From Thalassobius sp049116315 (GTDB lineage Bacteria > Pseudomonadota > Alphaproteobacteria > Rhodobacterales > Rhodobacteraceae): a stretch of 64,000 bases of DNA. Both the position numbers and the translations under genes were made by a program. Numbering within the stretch: position 1 is the stretch's first letter; the number at the start of each line of letters is the position of its first letter. The stretch is from NCBI GenBank assembly GCA_049116315.1, contig JAGDZD010000005.1:124001-188000 (forward strand). The letters run 5' to 3'. The notes below the pieces were generated by a model that was not told the DNA's origin, ran no database searches, and worked only from the letters and a program-made list of their open reading frames with translations. Shown piece by piece: positions 23,867 through 32,470 of the stretch.

Positions 23867-25669
23867 TTAGTGGTTGTTGCGCGGCACATCCGCCCGCCCA
23901 ACAGCGCGGAAATCTGATGCGCCCCGCAGGGTCATCCCCTTGTCAAACTGCATGACATAATCGCGGAAGATTTGCTGCCACGGGGTCTGAGCTGCAGGCA
24001 CGGGGAAGCCGCCACCGTTGCGCAACTCTTCGAAACGAGCAGCAATTTCTTCGTCACTCAGCGCGACATTTACCGTGCATTTACCCAGATCGACCCGCAG
24101 CATGTCACCGGTGCGCAGAATGGCCAAACCACCCCCTGCAGCGGCTTCGGGGGCTGCGTTCAGGATCGAAGGCGAGCCCGAGGTCCCAGATTGGCGACCA
24201 TCCCCAATACAGGGCAATTCATTGATCCCCTGCTTGAGCAGGTAGGACGGCGGGCGCATGTTCACAACCTCTGCCCCCCCCGGATAGCCCAAAGGCCCAG
24301 TCCCGCGCATGATCAGGATCGAGTTCACATCGATATTGAGTGCCTCGTCATCAATGCGCGCGTGGAAATCTTCGGGCCCGTCAAAAACAATGGCCCGGCC
24401 TTCAAAGGCATCGGGATCTTCTGCGTTGGACAGGTAAGTGGTTTTGAACTCTTCTGAAATCACGCTGGTTTTCATGATCGCGCTGTCAAACAGGTTGCCG
24501 GTCATATTCAAGAACCCAGCCGCTGCCTTCAGCGGGTTGGCAAACTTACGGATCACGTCGTCATCTTCGCTGCGCACAGTGCCAAAGTTCTCTCCAAAGG
24601 TTGACCCATTGCAGGTCATCGCATCAGGCGCCGGGATCATATTGGCGGCCATCAATTCACCCGCAACCGCAGGCACGCCGCCCGCGCGGTGATAATCTTC
24701 GCCCAAATAGGCACCCGCTGGCATCATATTCACCAGCAAAGGCACCTGATGCCCGTGTTGTTGCCAGTCATCATTGGTCAATTCGATCCCAAGATGCTGG
24801 GCAACGGCGTTCAAATGAATGGGGGCATTGGTTGATCCACCGATAGCCGAACACATCGCGATGGCATTCAAAAACGCATCACGGGTCATAATATCGGACG
24901 GCTTTAGATCATCCCAAACCATATCAACGATGCGCTGACCGGTCTTATAGGACATCTGGCCACGCTCACGCAGTGGCGCCGGAATCGCCGCAGAGCCGGG
25001 CAATTGCATGCCAAGCGCCTCGGCCAGCGAATTCATCGTGCTGGCGGTGCCCATGGTGTTGCAATACCCAACAGAAGGCACCGAAGCGGTTGCCATTTCC
25101 AAGAACTGTTCGTCATCAATTTCACCCGCGGCCAGCAGCTGGCGGGCTTTCCAGATGATCGTACCAGAACCGGTGCGCTCTCCTTTGAACCACCCGTTCA
25201 ACATCGGCCCCACCGACAAAGCGATCGCTGGAATATCCACTGTGGCTGCCGCCATCAACAATGCGGGCGTGGTCTTGTCACAGCCGATGTTCAGAACAAC
25301 GCCATCGATTGGATAGCCATGCAGCGCCTCGACCAGACCGAGATAAGTCAGGTTGCGATCAAGGTTGGCCGTTGGGCGCTTGCCGGTCTCTTGAATGGGG
25401 TGAACCGGAATTTCAAAGGGCGTTCCGCCAGCGGCAATGATCCCATCGCGCACCCGCTTGGTCAGCTCGGTATGGTGGCGGTTACAGGGGCTCAGGTCGC
25501 TGCCGGTCTGTGCGATACCAATGATTGGCTTCCCGGAACGCAGCTCTTCCCATGTCAGACCGTAGTTGATGTAGCGCTCTAGGTAGAGAGCGGTCATCTC
25601 TGGGTCATCAGGGTTATCAAACCATTGGCGAGAGCGGAGTTGGTCAGGTTGGCGCTTTGAATCGGTCAC
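23867..25669 (-). CDS. IlvD/Edd-family dehydratase, probably acting on a sugar acid
   Basis: A 600-residue iron-sulfur dehydratase. Cluster and metal ligands are visible in IAQTGSDLSPCNRHH (about residues 51-65), VLNIGCDKTTPALLMAA with GCDKTTP, and MCSAIGGSTNAPIHLNA. The C-terminal block is GDGRQSGTSGSPSILN. Length and the N-terminal RSRQWFDNPDDPEMTALYLE are those of the sugar-acid branch (arabonate/xylonate dehydratases) rather than IlvD, so removal of water from a pentonate or similar acid is likely. The start appears to be GTG at 25669 with a poor ribosome binding site. It stands alone: no sugar dehydrogenase or transporter is adjacent. Confidence 0.85.
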   Translation of the reverse strand: MTDSKRQPDQLRSRQWFDNPDDPEMTALYLERYINYGLTWEELRSGKPIIGIAQTGSDLSPCNRHHTELTKRVRDGIIAAGGTPFEIPVHPIQETGKRPTANLDRNLTYLGLVEALHGYPIDGVVLNIGCDKTTPALLMAAATVDIPAIALSVGPMLNGWFKGERTGSGTIIWKARQLLAAGEIDDEQFLEMATASVPSVGYCNTMGTASTMNSLAEALGMQLPGSAAIPAPLRERGQMSYKTGQRIVDMVWDDLKPSDIMTRDAFLNAIAMCSAIGGSTNAPIHLNAVAQHLGIELTNDDWQQHGHQVPLLVNMMPAGAYLGEDYHRAGGVPAVAGELMAANMIPAPDAMTCNGSTFGENFGTVRSEDDDVIRKFANPLKAAAGFLNMTGNLFDSAIMKTSVISEEFKTTYLSNAEDPDAFEGRAIVFDGPEDFHARIDDEALNIDVNSILIMRGTGPLGYPGGAEVVNMRPPSYLLKQGINELPCIGDGRQSGTSGSPSILNAAPEAAAGGGLAILRTGDMLRVDLGKCTVNVALSDEEIAARFEELRNGGGFPVPAAQTPWQQIFRDYVMQFDKGMTLRGASDFRAVGRADVPRNNH

Positions 25670-26076
25670 AGTGACGGCTTTCGGTTAGAAGTCATTCGCC
25701 ACCGCGTGCACAGGCGGTGACAAAATGAAGAGTTTCGTTTCGTGGCATGTCTGCCACCTCAATATCCACTCAACAACGTAGTGCAAGCCATGACAACGAG
25801 GAAACGCGATTTGAGGGCCTTGTCGGACCAAAAATGTCGATTTTGCCAAAGCTGAGGGGTGGATTGGGCCCACTAAGGCCCTCCCCTGATGCGCTGCGGG
25901 TGCCCTCAAACCTGTGCGACCAGATTCCAACAGCGGACAGTTTGGATTTCAAGCTGTGACCGGGGACAGGCCTTTGCGCCAAGCCTTAGATCCTCATGTG
26001 CAGCAACGGGGTCATCATGCCACCCCACCAGCCCAACCCTTGACAGCACCGCGCGATTTGTCGGAGCATCGACAAT
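25670..26076. other. Gene-free stretch between the dehydratase and the Lrp-type regulator
   Basis: About 400 bases separating divergent genes. No frame looks like a protein: the open frames are short and rich in Arg/Ser/Cys. It must hold the promoters of both neighbours; a GGAG ribosome binding site for the regulator is near 26062. A GC stem (CACCGC with GCGGTG, about 25700-25718) lies close to the dehydratase start. Confidence 0.45.
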
Positions 26077-26583
26077 ATGACAAAAACACTCCCGAATGGG
26101 CTGAAAGACGACTTGGATCGCCGGATAATTCGCGAACTACAGCGCAACGCCCGCGAATCCACCTCCAATATTGCGGCGCGATTGAATGTCGCCCGCTCAA
26201 CCGTGCACGAGCGCATCGCCCGTATGGAAAAGACCGGTGTAATTTCGGGCTATTCTGTTGTGCTGAGCAAAAACCCCAGCGCCGAAACCGTGCAGGTCAT
26301 GGTTTTTCTTGAGGTTAAGCAACAAGATACGCGCAAAATCCTGCATCGCATTGCGCAATACGCAGAGGTGCGTGTCTGCCTGTCCATCAACGGCGAATTT
26401 GACCTATTCCTCAGTATTGAGGCCCCGAGAATCGAAGATTTAGACACCATTATTGATGAAATTGGTGAGCTACCCGGCGTTTTAAGAACCAAATCCTTTG
26501 TCGTTTTTGGGCGCCGCTTTGATCGGCGATATGATGAAACCGCCCAAAGAATTGCCGAACAAATGCTAACGGACCTGCCCTAA
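26077..26583 (+). CDS. Lrp/AsnC family transcriptional regulator
   Basis: A 168-residue regulator. The N-terminal winged helix-turn-helix is at about residues 8-65 (DLDRRIIRELQRNARESTSN and ARLNVARSTVHERIARMEKT). The C-terminal RAM/Lrp ligand-binding domain follows (VMVFLEVKQQD, CLSINGEFDLFLSIEA, LPGVLRTKSFVVFGRRFDRR). It precedes the aminoadipate-semialdehyde dehydrogenase gene by 272 bases on the same strand. By position it is the likely amino-acid-responsive regulator of that catabolic unit, with lysine or aminoadipate as the plausible signal; this is inference. Confidence 0.92.
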   Translation: MTKTLPNGLKDDLDRRIIRELQRNARESTSNIAARLNVARSTVHERIARMEKTGVISGYSVVLSKNPSAETVQVMVFLEVKQQDTRKILHRIAQYAEVRVCLSINGEFDLFLSIEAPRIEDLDTIIDEIGELPGVLRTKSFVVFGRRFDRRYDETAQRIAEQMLTDLP

Positions 26584-26855
26584 ACACGGCAGCAACACAA
26601 CAAACCGTCATTTTACCGCCACAACTTACCCGAATGTGTCAACGGGAATACATTGTGCGGAGAACGACACTAACCATTGATAAAAAACAAAAATATAGAC
26701 ACACCGCAACCTGACACCGGCAATTTCACCCCGCCCCCACCAGACCAGACCCCCGTCAATATACCGAATTAGATACTATATCCGACACTTTACTGGATGC
26801 AGCCCGCCGCGGTTCCGCGCCACCCTATGGCCAACAAAGCCAACAGGAGAGCGCA
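26584..26855 (+). promoter_or_regulatory. Leader upstream of the aldehyde dehydrogenase gene
   Basis: A 270-base gap with no gene. Near its end two similar blocks, ATATACCGA (26758-26766) and ATATCCGAC (26779-26787), lie about two helical turns apart, 70-100 bases before the start. They could be sites for the Lrp-type regulator encoded just upstream. The ribosome binding site is CAGGAGAG. Confidence 0.35.
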
Positions 26856-28358
26856 ATGTCCTTTCAACCCATTCTCGACGCTTGCGGATTAACCAGTGAC
26901 AAAACCACAGGGGGATCGCTGGCCGTGACCACGCCCGTCGACGGTTCTGTCATTGCCAATGTCACCCCTCATACCGTCGCACAGGCGGATCAAGCCATCG
27001 CCAAAGCCGCCGAGGCTTTCAAAGCTTGGCGCACGGTGCCCGGCCCACGCCGTGGTGAACTGGTGCGCTTGCTGGGCGAAGAGCTGCGCGCCGAAAAAGA
27101 GAATTTGGGACGTTTGGTGACCTTGGAATGCGGCAAGATCTACCAAGAAGGCCTAGGCGAAGTTCAAGAGATGATCGACATCTGCGACTTTGCGGTTGGC
27201 CTGTCGCGCCAACTTTATGGTTTGACCATCGCCTCGGAACGCCCCGGCCACGCGATGCGTGAAACCTGGCACCCGTTGGGGGTCTGCGGCGTGATCACTG
27301 CCTTTAACTTCCCTGTTGCCCCTTGGTGCTGGAATGCGGCGCTGGCCTTGGTCTGTGGCGACCCAGTGATTGCAAAACCTTCGGAAAAGACCCCGCTGAC
27401 CCAACTGGCGGTGCAAGTGATCTGTGATCGGGTGATGGCGCGGTTTGGCGATGATGCGCCCGAAGGGTTGATCCAGACCTTGATCGGCGAAAGAGACCTT
27501 GGTGAACGCCTGTCTGCGTCAAAGGATGTGGCGCTTATTTCGGCCACCGGTTCGGTGCCTATGGGCAAGGCGGTTGCCACAGATATGTCCAAACGTTTGG
27601 GCAAAACCATTCTTGAGCTCGGCGGCAACAATGCGATGATCGTCGCGCCCTCGGCAGATCTGGAAATGGCCCTGCGTGCAATCGTCTTTTCCGCCGTTGG
27701 CACCGCCGGTCAGCGCTGCACGTCGCTGCGGCGGCTGATCGTGCATGAAGACGTTTATGACCAATTGGTTCCACGCTTGATCAAAGCCTATGAAACGCTG
27801 CCTATTGGCGATCCGTTGGATCAAGCCACACTGGTTGGCCCGCTGATCGATCAAAAGGCAATGCAGGCCATGGATGCCTCTTTGAAAACGGCAAAAACCC
27901 AAGGTGGGGTGGTGCATGGGGGTGGTCAGGTCATGGCCGACCTGTTCCCCAAAGGCGCCTATGTGCGCCCCTCGATTGTCGAGATGCCCACCCAAAGCGC
28001 CATCATGCATCATGAGACCTTTGCCCCGATCCTTTACGTGGTGAAATACACCGAATTGGACAACGCCATCGAAACCCAGAATGCGGTGCCTCAGGGTCTG
28101 TCATCCTGCATTTTCACAACCGACGTGCGCGAAGCCGAAACCTTCTTGTCATCGGTCGGATCGGACTGCGGCATCGCCAATGTGAATATCGGCCCCTCGG
28201 GTGCTGAAATCGGCGGGGCCTTTGGCGGTGAAAAAGAAACCGGCGGCGGACGCGAAAGCGGCTCTGACGCTTGGAAATCCTATATGCGGCGCCAAACAAA
28301 CACCGTGAATTACTCGACCGAATTGCCGCTGGCTCAGGGCATCAAGTTCGACATCTAA
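26856..28358 (+). CDS. amaB: Alpha-aminoadipate-semialdehyde dehydrogenase (ALDH7-type)
   Basis: A 500-residue NAD-dependent aldehyde dehydrogenase of the ALDH7A1/AmaB type that oxidises aminoadipate semialdehyde to L-2-aminoadipate in lysine breakdown. The N-terminus FQPILDACGL and the motif WHPLGVCGVITAFNFPVAPW fit this group. The general base is in LELGGNNAMIV, and the catalytic cysteine is in AVGTAGQRCTSLRRL. The end, ESGSDAWKSYMRRQTNTVNY, is characteristic of ALDH7 proteins. A CAGGAG ribosome binding site precedes it. It is followed after 53 bases by the saccharopine/lysine dehydrogenase-family gene, which would make its substrate. Confidence 0.9.
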   Translation: MSFQPILDACGLTSDKTTGGSLAVTTPVDGSVIANVTPHTVAQADQAIAKAAEAFKAWRTVPGPRRGELVRLLGEELRAEKENLGRLVTLECGKIYQEGLGEVQEMIDICDFAVGLSRQLYGLTIASERPGHAMRETWHPLGVCGVITAFNFPVAPWCWNAALALVCGDPVIAKPSEKTPLTQLAVQVICDRVMARFGDDAPEGLIQTLIGERDLGERLSASKDVALISATGSVPMGKAVATDMSKRLGKTILELGGNNAMIVAPSADLEMALRAIVFSAVGTAGQRCTSLRRLIVHEDVYDQLVPRLIKAYETLPIGDPLDQATLVGPLIDQKAMQAMDASLKTAKTQGGVVHGGGQVMADLFPKGAYVRPSIVEMPTQSAIMHHETFAPILYVVKYTELDNAIETQNAVPQGLSSCIFTTDVREAETFLSSVGSDCGIANVNIGPSGAEIGGAFGGEKETGGGRESGSDAWKSYMRRQTNTVNYSTELPLAQGIKFDI

Positions 28359-28363
28359 ATCGG

Positions 28364-28380
28364 GGCGTCCTCAGGACGCC
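28364..28380 (+). terminator. Short hairpin between the two lysine-catabolism genes
   Basis: GGCGTCC (28364-28370), loop TCA, GGACGCC (28374-28380), then TCTTTG. It lies 6 bases past the first stop and 31 before the next start. With a weak T-run it may be a partial terminator or a stabilising stem that sets the ratio of the two enzymes. Confidence 0.5.
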
Positions 28381-28411
28381 TCTTTGACACAAATACAATA
28401 AGGACGCTGCT

Positions 28412-29470
28412 ATGAAAAAGATCGCAGTCTTGGGCCTCGGCAAAGTGGGAACTTTGGCCGCAGAGCTGCTCCATCAATCTGGGTTTGAGGTGACGGGCAT
28501 CGACATGCTGGCCCCCAAAGCCAACCTGCCCTTTCCGGTAAAGGCGCTGGATCTTGCGGCGCCAGAAGGTGTTGCCGCAGAATTTGCCCAGCAAGACGCC
28601 GTGTTGTCCTGCCTGCCCTTTCACCTCAACACCCAGCTGGCGCGGATCGCCCATGGCGCAGGCATCCATTACTTTGATCTGACCGAAGACGTGCCCACCA
28701 CCAAAGCCATCATCGAGCTGAGCGCCACCTCAAGGGGCTTGATGGCACCGCAATGCGGCTTGGCCCCCGGCTTTATTGGCATTGTCGGCGCGGATTTGAT
28801 CGCGTCGCTGGATGATTGCCGCAGCTGTAAAATGCGCGTGGGGGCTTTGCCGCAAAACCCAACCGGGTTGATGGGCTATGCGTTTAACTGGTCCCCCGAA
28901 GGGGTGGTAAACGAATATCTCAACGATTGTGAGGTCATCGAAGACGGTCATGTCAAATGGGTGTCAGCGATGGAATGGCTGGAAGACATCTATATCGACG
29001 GCGTGCGGCTTGAGGCGTTCACCACCTCAGGCGGTCTGGGTACCATGTGCGAGACGTACCTCGGAAAAGTCGACAACATTGATTACAAAACAATGCGTTA
29101 CCCCGGACATGTCGCGCAGATGAACTTCTTCTTCCATGAGCTTTTGATGCGCGACCGCCGCAAAGAAGCCGGAGAGATTTTGGTCAATGCCAAACCCCCA
29201 GTTCAAGATGACGTGGTCTATGTGCATGTCGCGGCCGAAGGTCTGAGCGAAGGGCGATTGCAACGGCGCGAATTTGTCCGAGGCTATCGCCCAATCGAGG
29301 TGGCTGGGAAATCGCGTACCGCCATCGCATGGACCACAGCGGGATCGGTTGTGGCCATCATCGAAATGGTGCGCGACGGCACCTTACCCAACCAAGGCTT
29401 CTTGAAACAAGAAGACATTCCATTGGCGGATTTCCTCGCCACACCAACAGGGTCGTTCTACGCCCAATAG
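28412..29470 (+). CDS. Saccharopine dehydrogenase-family protein, probable lysine 6-dehydrogenase or saccharopine dehydrogenase
   Basis: A 352-residue NAD(P)-dependent enzyme. The Rossmann motif is at the start (KKIAVLGLGKVGTLAAELL). Family blocks include AVLSCLPFHLNTQLARIA, HYFDLTEDVPTTK, QCGLAPGFIGIVGADLI, YAFNWSPEGVVNEYLNDC and TTSGGLGTMCETY. This size and pattern are shared by lysine 6-dehydrogenase and by the saccharopine dehydrogenase half of the bifunctional enzyme. Either would yield aminoadipate semialdehyde for the dehydrogenase encoded just upstream. No lysine-ketoglutarate reductase gene is seen nearby, which favours direct lysine 6-dehydrogenation. The ribosome binding site is AAGGA. 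Confidence 0.82.
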   Translation: MKKIAVLGLGKVGTLAAELLHQSGFEVTGIDMLAPKANLPFPVKALDLAAPEGVAAEFAQQDAVLSCLPFHLNTQLARIAHGAGIHYFDLTEDVPTTKAIIELSATSRGLMAPQCGLAPGFIGIVGADLIASLDDCRSCKMRVGALPQNPTGLMGYAFNWSPEGVVNEYLNDCEVIEDGHVKWVSAMEWLEDIYIDGVRLEAFTTSGGLGTMCETYLGKVDNIDYKTMRYPGHVAQMNFFFHELLMRDRRKEAGEILVNAKPPVQDDVVYVHVAAEGLSEGRLQRREFVRGYRPIEVAGKSRTAIAWTTAGSVVAIIEMVRDGTLPNQGFLKQEDIPLADFLATPTGSFYAQ

Positions 29471-29498
29471 GGTCCCCCAAGGACGCACCACGTGCCGC

Positions 29499-29529
29499 AG
29501 GCCCGCGCTTTGTGACAAGGCGCGGGCCT
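29499..29529. terminator. Hairpin between convergent genes
   Basis: A perfect 10-bp stem AGGCCCGCGC (29499-29508) with GCGCGGGCCT (29520-29529) in the 105 bases between the converging lysine gene and the flavin/iron-sulfur oxidoreductase gene. No T-run is present; it may stop transcription from both sides. Confidence 0.5.
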
Positions 29530-29575
29530 GTGCGCTGATGGCGCCTGCGTTTGAAGACAGCCGCCAAAGACCAGA

Positions 29576-31651
29576 TCACAGATCCAGTTTGATCACGCCC
29601 GTGCCCTTGGCTGGCACAGCGCAACAGATCAGAACCTCGTCGTCACTGTGCTCTGCGGTTGGTTGGGTGCGGTAGGTCACTTCACCAGACAGTTTTCGGG
29701 TTAGACAACTGCCGCAAGTGCCGCTGCGACAAGAAAAATCTGGGGTCAGTCCGTGCGCCTCGGCGGTGTCCAAAAGCGTGCCTTCACCTGCACTCCAGGA
29801 CTGCTCAAAGCCAGCTTTGGTGAATTCGATCACCGCGTCTGTGGCCTCTTCCACGGCTGGTTCGCTGGTTTGCCCCTGCTCAACATCGCGCACCAAAGCC
29901 GAAGGGCCAAAGGCTTCGGCTTCGATCCGAGCGTCGGCCACCCCCAAGCTGCGCAGGATGTCATACATCGCCTGCATAAACCCTTTGGGGCCACATAGGT
30001 AAAAGTCATAGTCATCCAGCGGCAAAACCTGTCGCAACGCACCGGCTGTGATGCGCCCTTGCCCGTTAAACTGCACGCCTGCGTCCTGACCCGCTCTCAC
30101 GTTTGAGACGAAGGAGAAGTACCGAATGGCACCACGGCTTTCGACTTCAAGCGCGCGAAAATCACGTTCAAACGCACGTTGCGCCGTATCATGCGCCGCA
30201 TGAAAGACGGTCACCGGCCGGGTATAGCGCGTACGTTTGCCTTCGTGCACCACATGGCGTGCCATTGACAGCATCGGTGTAATACCCACGCCACCGGCCA
30301 ACAATACCGCCGGACGCCGAACGCTTGGGTCCAACGTAAATCGACCTTTTGGGGCTTTGACCTCGATCACGTCGCCCACTTTCAGCCTGTCATGCAGATG
30401 TTTGGACACAACGCCCTCAACCTCACGCTTGACCGAGATGCGATAGGCGGGATCACTGGGGGCAGAAGACACCGTATAGGTCCTGATCTGCGGTTTGCTT
30501 TCTCCCTGCGGCGTGACCCTAAGCGTCACAAATTGCCCCGCATCAAAGGCCAATGGCGGGCTTCCGTCTTGAGGGGCAAAGGTGAACGAGCGGATCACCG
30601 AGCTTTCGTCTTGGATGTCGCTGATACGCATGGGTTGCCAACTGTTGCGCAACGCTTCGGCGGCGCGGCGCGCATCGGCTTTGGCCCAGTCACCAGCCAA
30701 CAGGCTGTTTGGCGAATACTCTAGAAAGTTTGCCCGGATTGGCAGCGCATCTTCGATCAACCGTCCATGATCAAGATGAAACCGCCAACCGCGCTCTGCC
30801 CCATCAAAGGATTGCACCTCAGGATCGTCTTCCCACAGGATCTCTACGGTGCCGGTCAGCATCAAGACATCGCCAGTGGTGAAGTCCGGGAACAACAAGC
30901 CCGCCTTTGCGTTGAGCAAGAAGTTCCCAAAGGTGTTAAAGAAGTTATTCCCCGAATAATCTGGGATGGTCAGCGTGTTGCCTTCCACTTTGACAAATCC
31001 GGGGCGACCGCCGCGATGAGACACGTCCACACCGTGGCGTATGGGGTCTGCATCTGAATGCGCAAAGCTCGACACAAAGAATGTGTCCGCTTGCGTGATG
31101 CGCGCCGATGTTGCCGCATCAAGCGCGGTGAAAAGGGTTGGGCTTGACCGGGTGACCGGTGCAGAGGGCGCGCGCACAAATTCAACGTCGCGGGTTTGAA
31201 TATATTGCGGACAATTGCCAAACGACACATCCACACCCAAAGAGAAACCCTCTTTGTTGGCTGCGATCACTCGGGCGTTCATGCGGTTGCGCCGCCGCGT
31301 GGGCAGCTCGATCCCCAAAAGACCAATCGGCGCGCCTTGTGTCAGGGCCTTAGACAGTGGATCTTCGGCGATTGGGGCAAAATCAATATCCAACCGACGC
31401 GGATCAGGAGAGGTGATAAAGCCTTCTCCGCCGGCCAGTATTGACGCCCAGGGCCAACCCTCTGCGTCCACGCTGCCCGCGACGACAAACGGGATTTGTT
31501 CAAAAAAGGCGCGATGCTGATCGGGCATGAAAGGTCGAATAGCGGCCTTAGACAGACTGTCCGAAGGATCACGCTTGCCGGTCTTAAGTTGGACGGCAAT
31601 CTCACCTTGGTGGAACGGCGCATCAGAGAGAGTGGAGAACTCGGAGGTCAT
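29576..31651 (-). CDS. Fused PNPOx-like / ferredoxin-reductase / 2Fe-2S oxidoreductase
   Basis: A 691-residue multidomain redox protein. Residues about 35-310 hold pyridoxamine-phosphate-oxidase-like split-barrel sequence (IPFVVAGSVDAEGWPWASIL and, further on, TFFVSSFAHSDADPIRHGVD). About 345-440 is an FAD domain of the ferredoxin-reductase type (AGQFVTLRV, RTYTVSSAP). About 445-580 is the NAD domain (LLAGGVGITPMLSMARHVV, DFYLCGPKGFM). The C-terminus is a plant-type 2Fe-2S ferredoxin with Cys641, Cys646, Cys649 (CRSGTCGSC) and Cys676/677. Electrons could run NAD(P)H to FAD to 2Fe-2S and perhaps to an FMN in the barrel. The substrate is unknown. The ATG at 31651 has an AAAGG site 9 bases upstream and is preferred to 31693. 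A GST gene lies just upstream on the same strand. Confidence 0.85.
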   Translation of the reverse strand: MTSEFSTLSDAPFHQGEIAVQLKTGKRDPSDSLSKAAIRPFMPDQHRAFFEQIPFVVAGSVDAEGWPWASILAGGEGFITSPDPRRLDIDFAPIAEDPLSKALTQGAPIGLLGIELPTRRRNRMNARVIAANKEGFSLGVDVSFGNCPQYIQTRDVEFVRAPSAPVTRSSPTLFTALDAATSARITQADTFFVSSFAHSDADPIRHGVDVSHRGGRPGFVKVEGNTLTIPDYSGNNFFNTFGNFLLNAKAGLLFPDFTTGDVLMLTGTVEILWEDDPEVQSFDGAERGWRFHLDHGRLIEDALPIRANFLEYSPNSLLAGDWAKADARRAAEALRNSWQPMRISDIQDESSVIRSFTFAPQDGSPPLAFDAGQFVTLRVTPQGESKPQIRTYTVSSAPSDPAYRISVKREVEGVVSKHLHDRLKVGDVIEVKAPKGRFTLDPSVRRPAVLLAGGVGITPMLSMARHVVHEGKRTRYTRPVTVFHAAHDTAQRAFERDFRALEVESRGAIRYFSFVSNVRAGQDAGVQFNGQGRITAGALRQVLPLDDYDFYLCGPKGFMQAMYDILRSLGVADARIEAEAFGPSALVRDVEQGQTSEPAVEEATDAVIEFTKAGFEQSWSAGEGTLLDTAEAHGLTPDFSCRSGTCGSCLTRKLSGEVTYRTQPTAEHSDDEVLICCAVPAKGTGVIKLDL

Positions 31652-31721
31652 ATCCGCAACCTTTCGTAAAAAGACATACTGCGCCAACCCCAACGGCTTG
31701 GCGCAGCAATTAGGTTAGCAA

Positions 31722-32342
31722 TTAGGCAAGAAGCCCAACTTTGGTCGTCGGCATCGGCACAAAGCCTTTCAAACCTTCGATCGTGGTCAAGAAACGGCGC
31801 ACATTGGCATAGGGCTCCAGCGAGACGCCACCTTCGGGCGCATGAGCCGTGTAGGAATATAGAGCCACATCCGCGATGGTCGGCCCCTCGCCAACCAAGA
31901 AGTTGCGCCCTTCCAGATGGGTGTTGAGCGCTTCCAAAAACTGCGCAGCCACAGATTGACAGAAATCAGCAGGCAGCGGGGCGTTGAACACATTGATCAA
32001 CCGCGCACCTGCAGGCCCATAAGCCAGCTCTCCGGCGGCGAGGGACAGGAATTTTTGCACTTCGGCCTCTTGAGCAGGATCGGAAGGCAAAAAGTCAGGT
32101 GCATATTTACGGGCCAAATACACCAAAATGGCGTTTGAATCGCTCACCACAGTGTCACCGTCTTGGATGACCGGCACTTTGCCGCGCGGGTTCAGGGCCA
32201 GAAATTCAGCGCTTTTATGCGCCCCATTGGCCAAATCAACATTGATGACGTCGTGGTTGATGCCAGCCAGATTTGCAAACAGCACAACACGGTGGGAGTG
32301 GCCCGACAGGGGGAAGCTATGGATGCGTACAGCGTTAGACAT
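31722..32342 (-). CDS. Glutathione S-transferase family protein
   Basis: A 206-residue cytosolic GST. The thioredoxin-like domain (1-80) contains FPLSGHSHRVVLFANLAG, NPRGKVPVIQDGDTVVSDSN and AILVYLARKY, with the conserved cis-Pro and the Asp-Ser pair that bind glutathione. The helical domain carries FLVGEGPTIADVALYSYT, the N-capping box of the family. It is probably the first gene of a two-gene unit with the oxidoreductase downstream (70-base gap) and is divergent from the LysR gene. Joint induction by an electrophile is plausible but not shown. Confidence 0.9.
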   Translation of the reverse strand: MSNAVRIHSFPLSGHSHRVVLFANLAGINHDVINVDLANGAHKSAEFLALNPRGKVPVIQDGDTVVSDSNAILVYLARKYAPDFLPSDPAQEAEVQKFLSLAAGELAYGPAGARLINVFNAPLPADFCQSVAAQFLEALNTHLEGRNFLVGEGPTIADVALYSYTAHAPEGGVSLEPYANVRRFLTTIEGLKGFVPMPTTKVGLLA

Positions 32343-32470
32343 GGATACGGCTTTCTACTTGTTCTGCGTTAAGTCATTTCGTGTCCTTGATCTAGCAAAC
32401 CTTCTGGACGGCGATAATAAACCAATATATTCAATGACTATGAACATAATGGCGACAATAGAGGTCTAAG

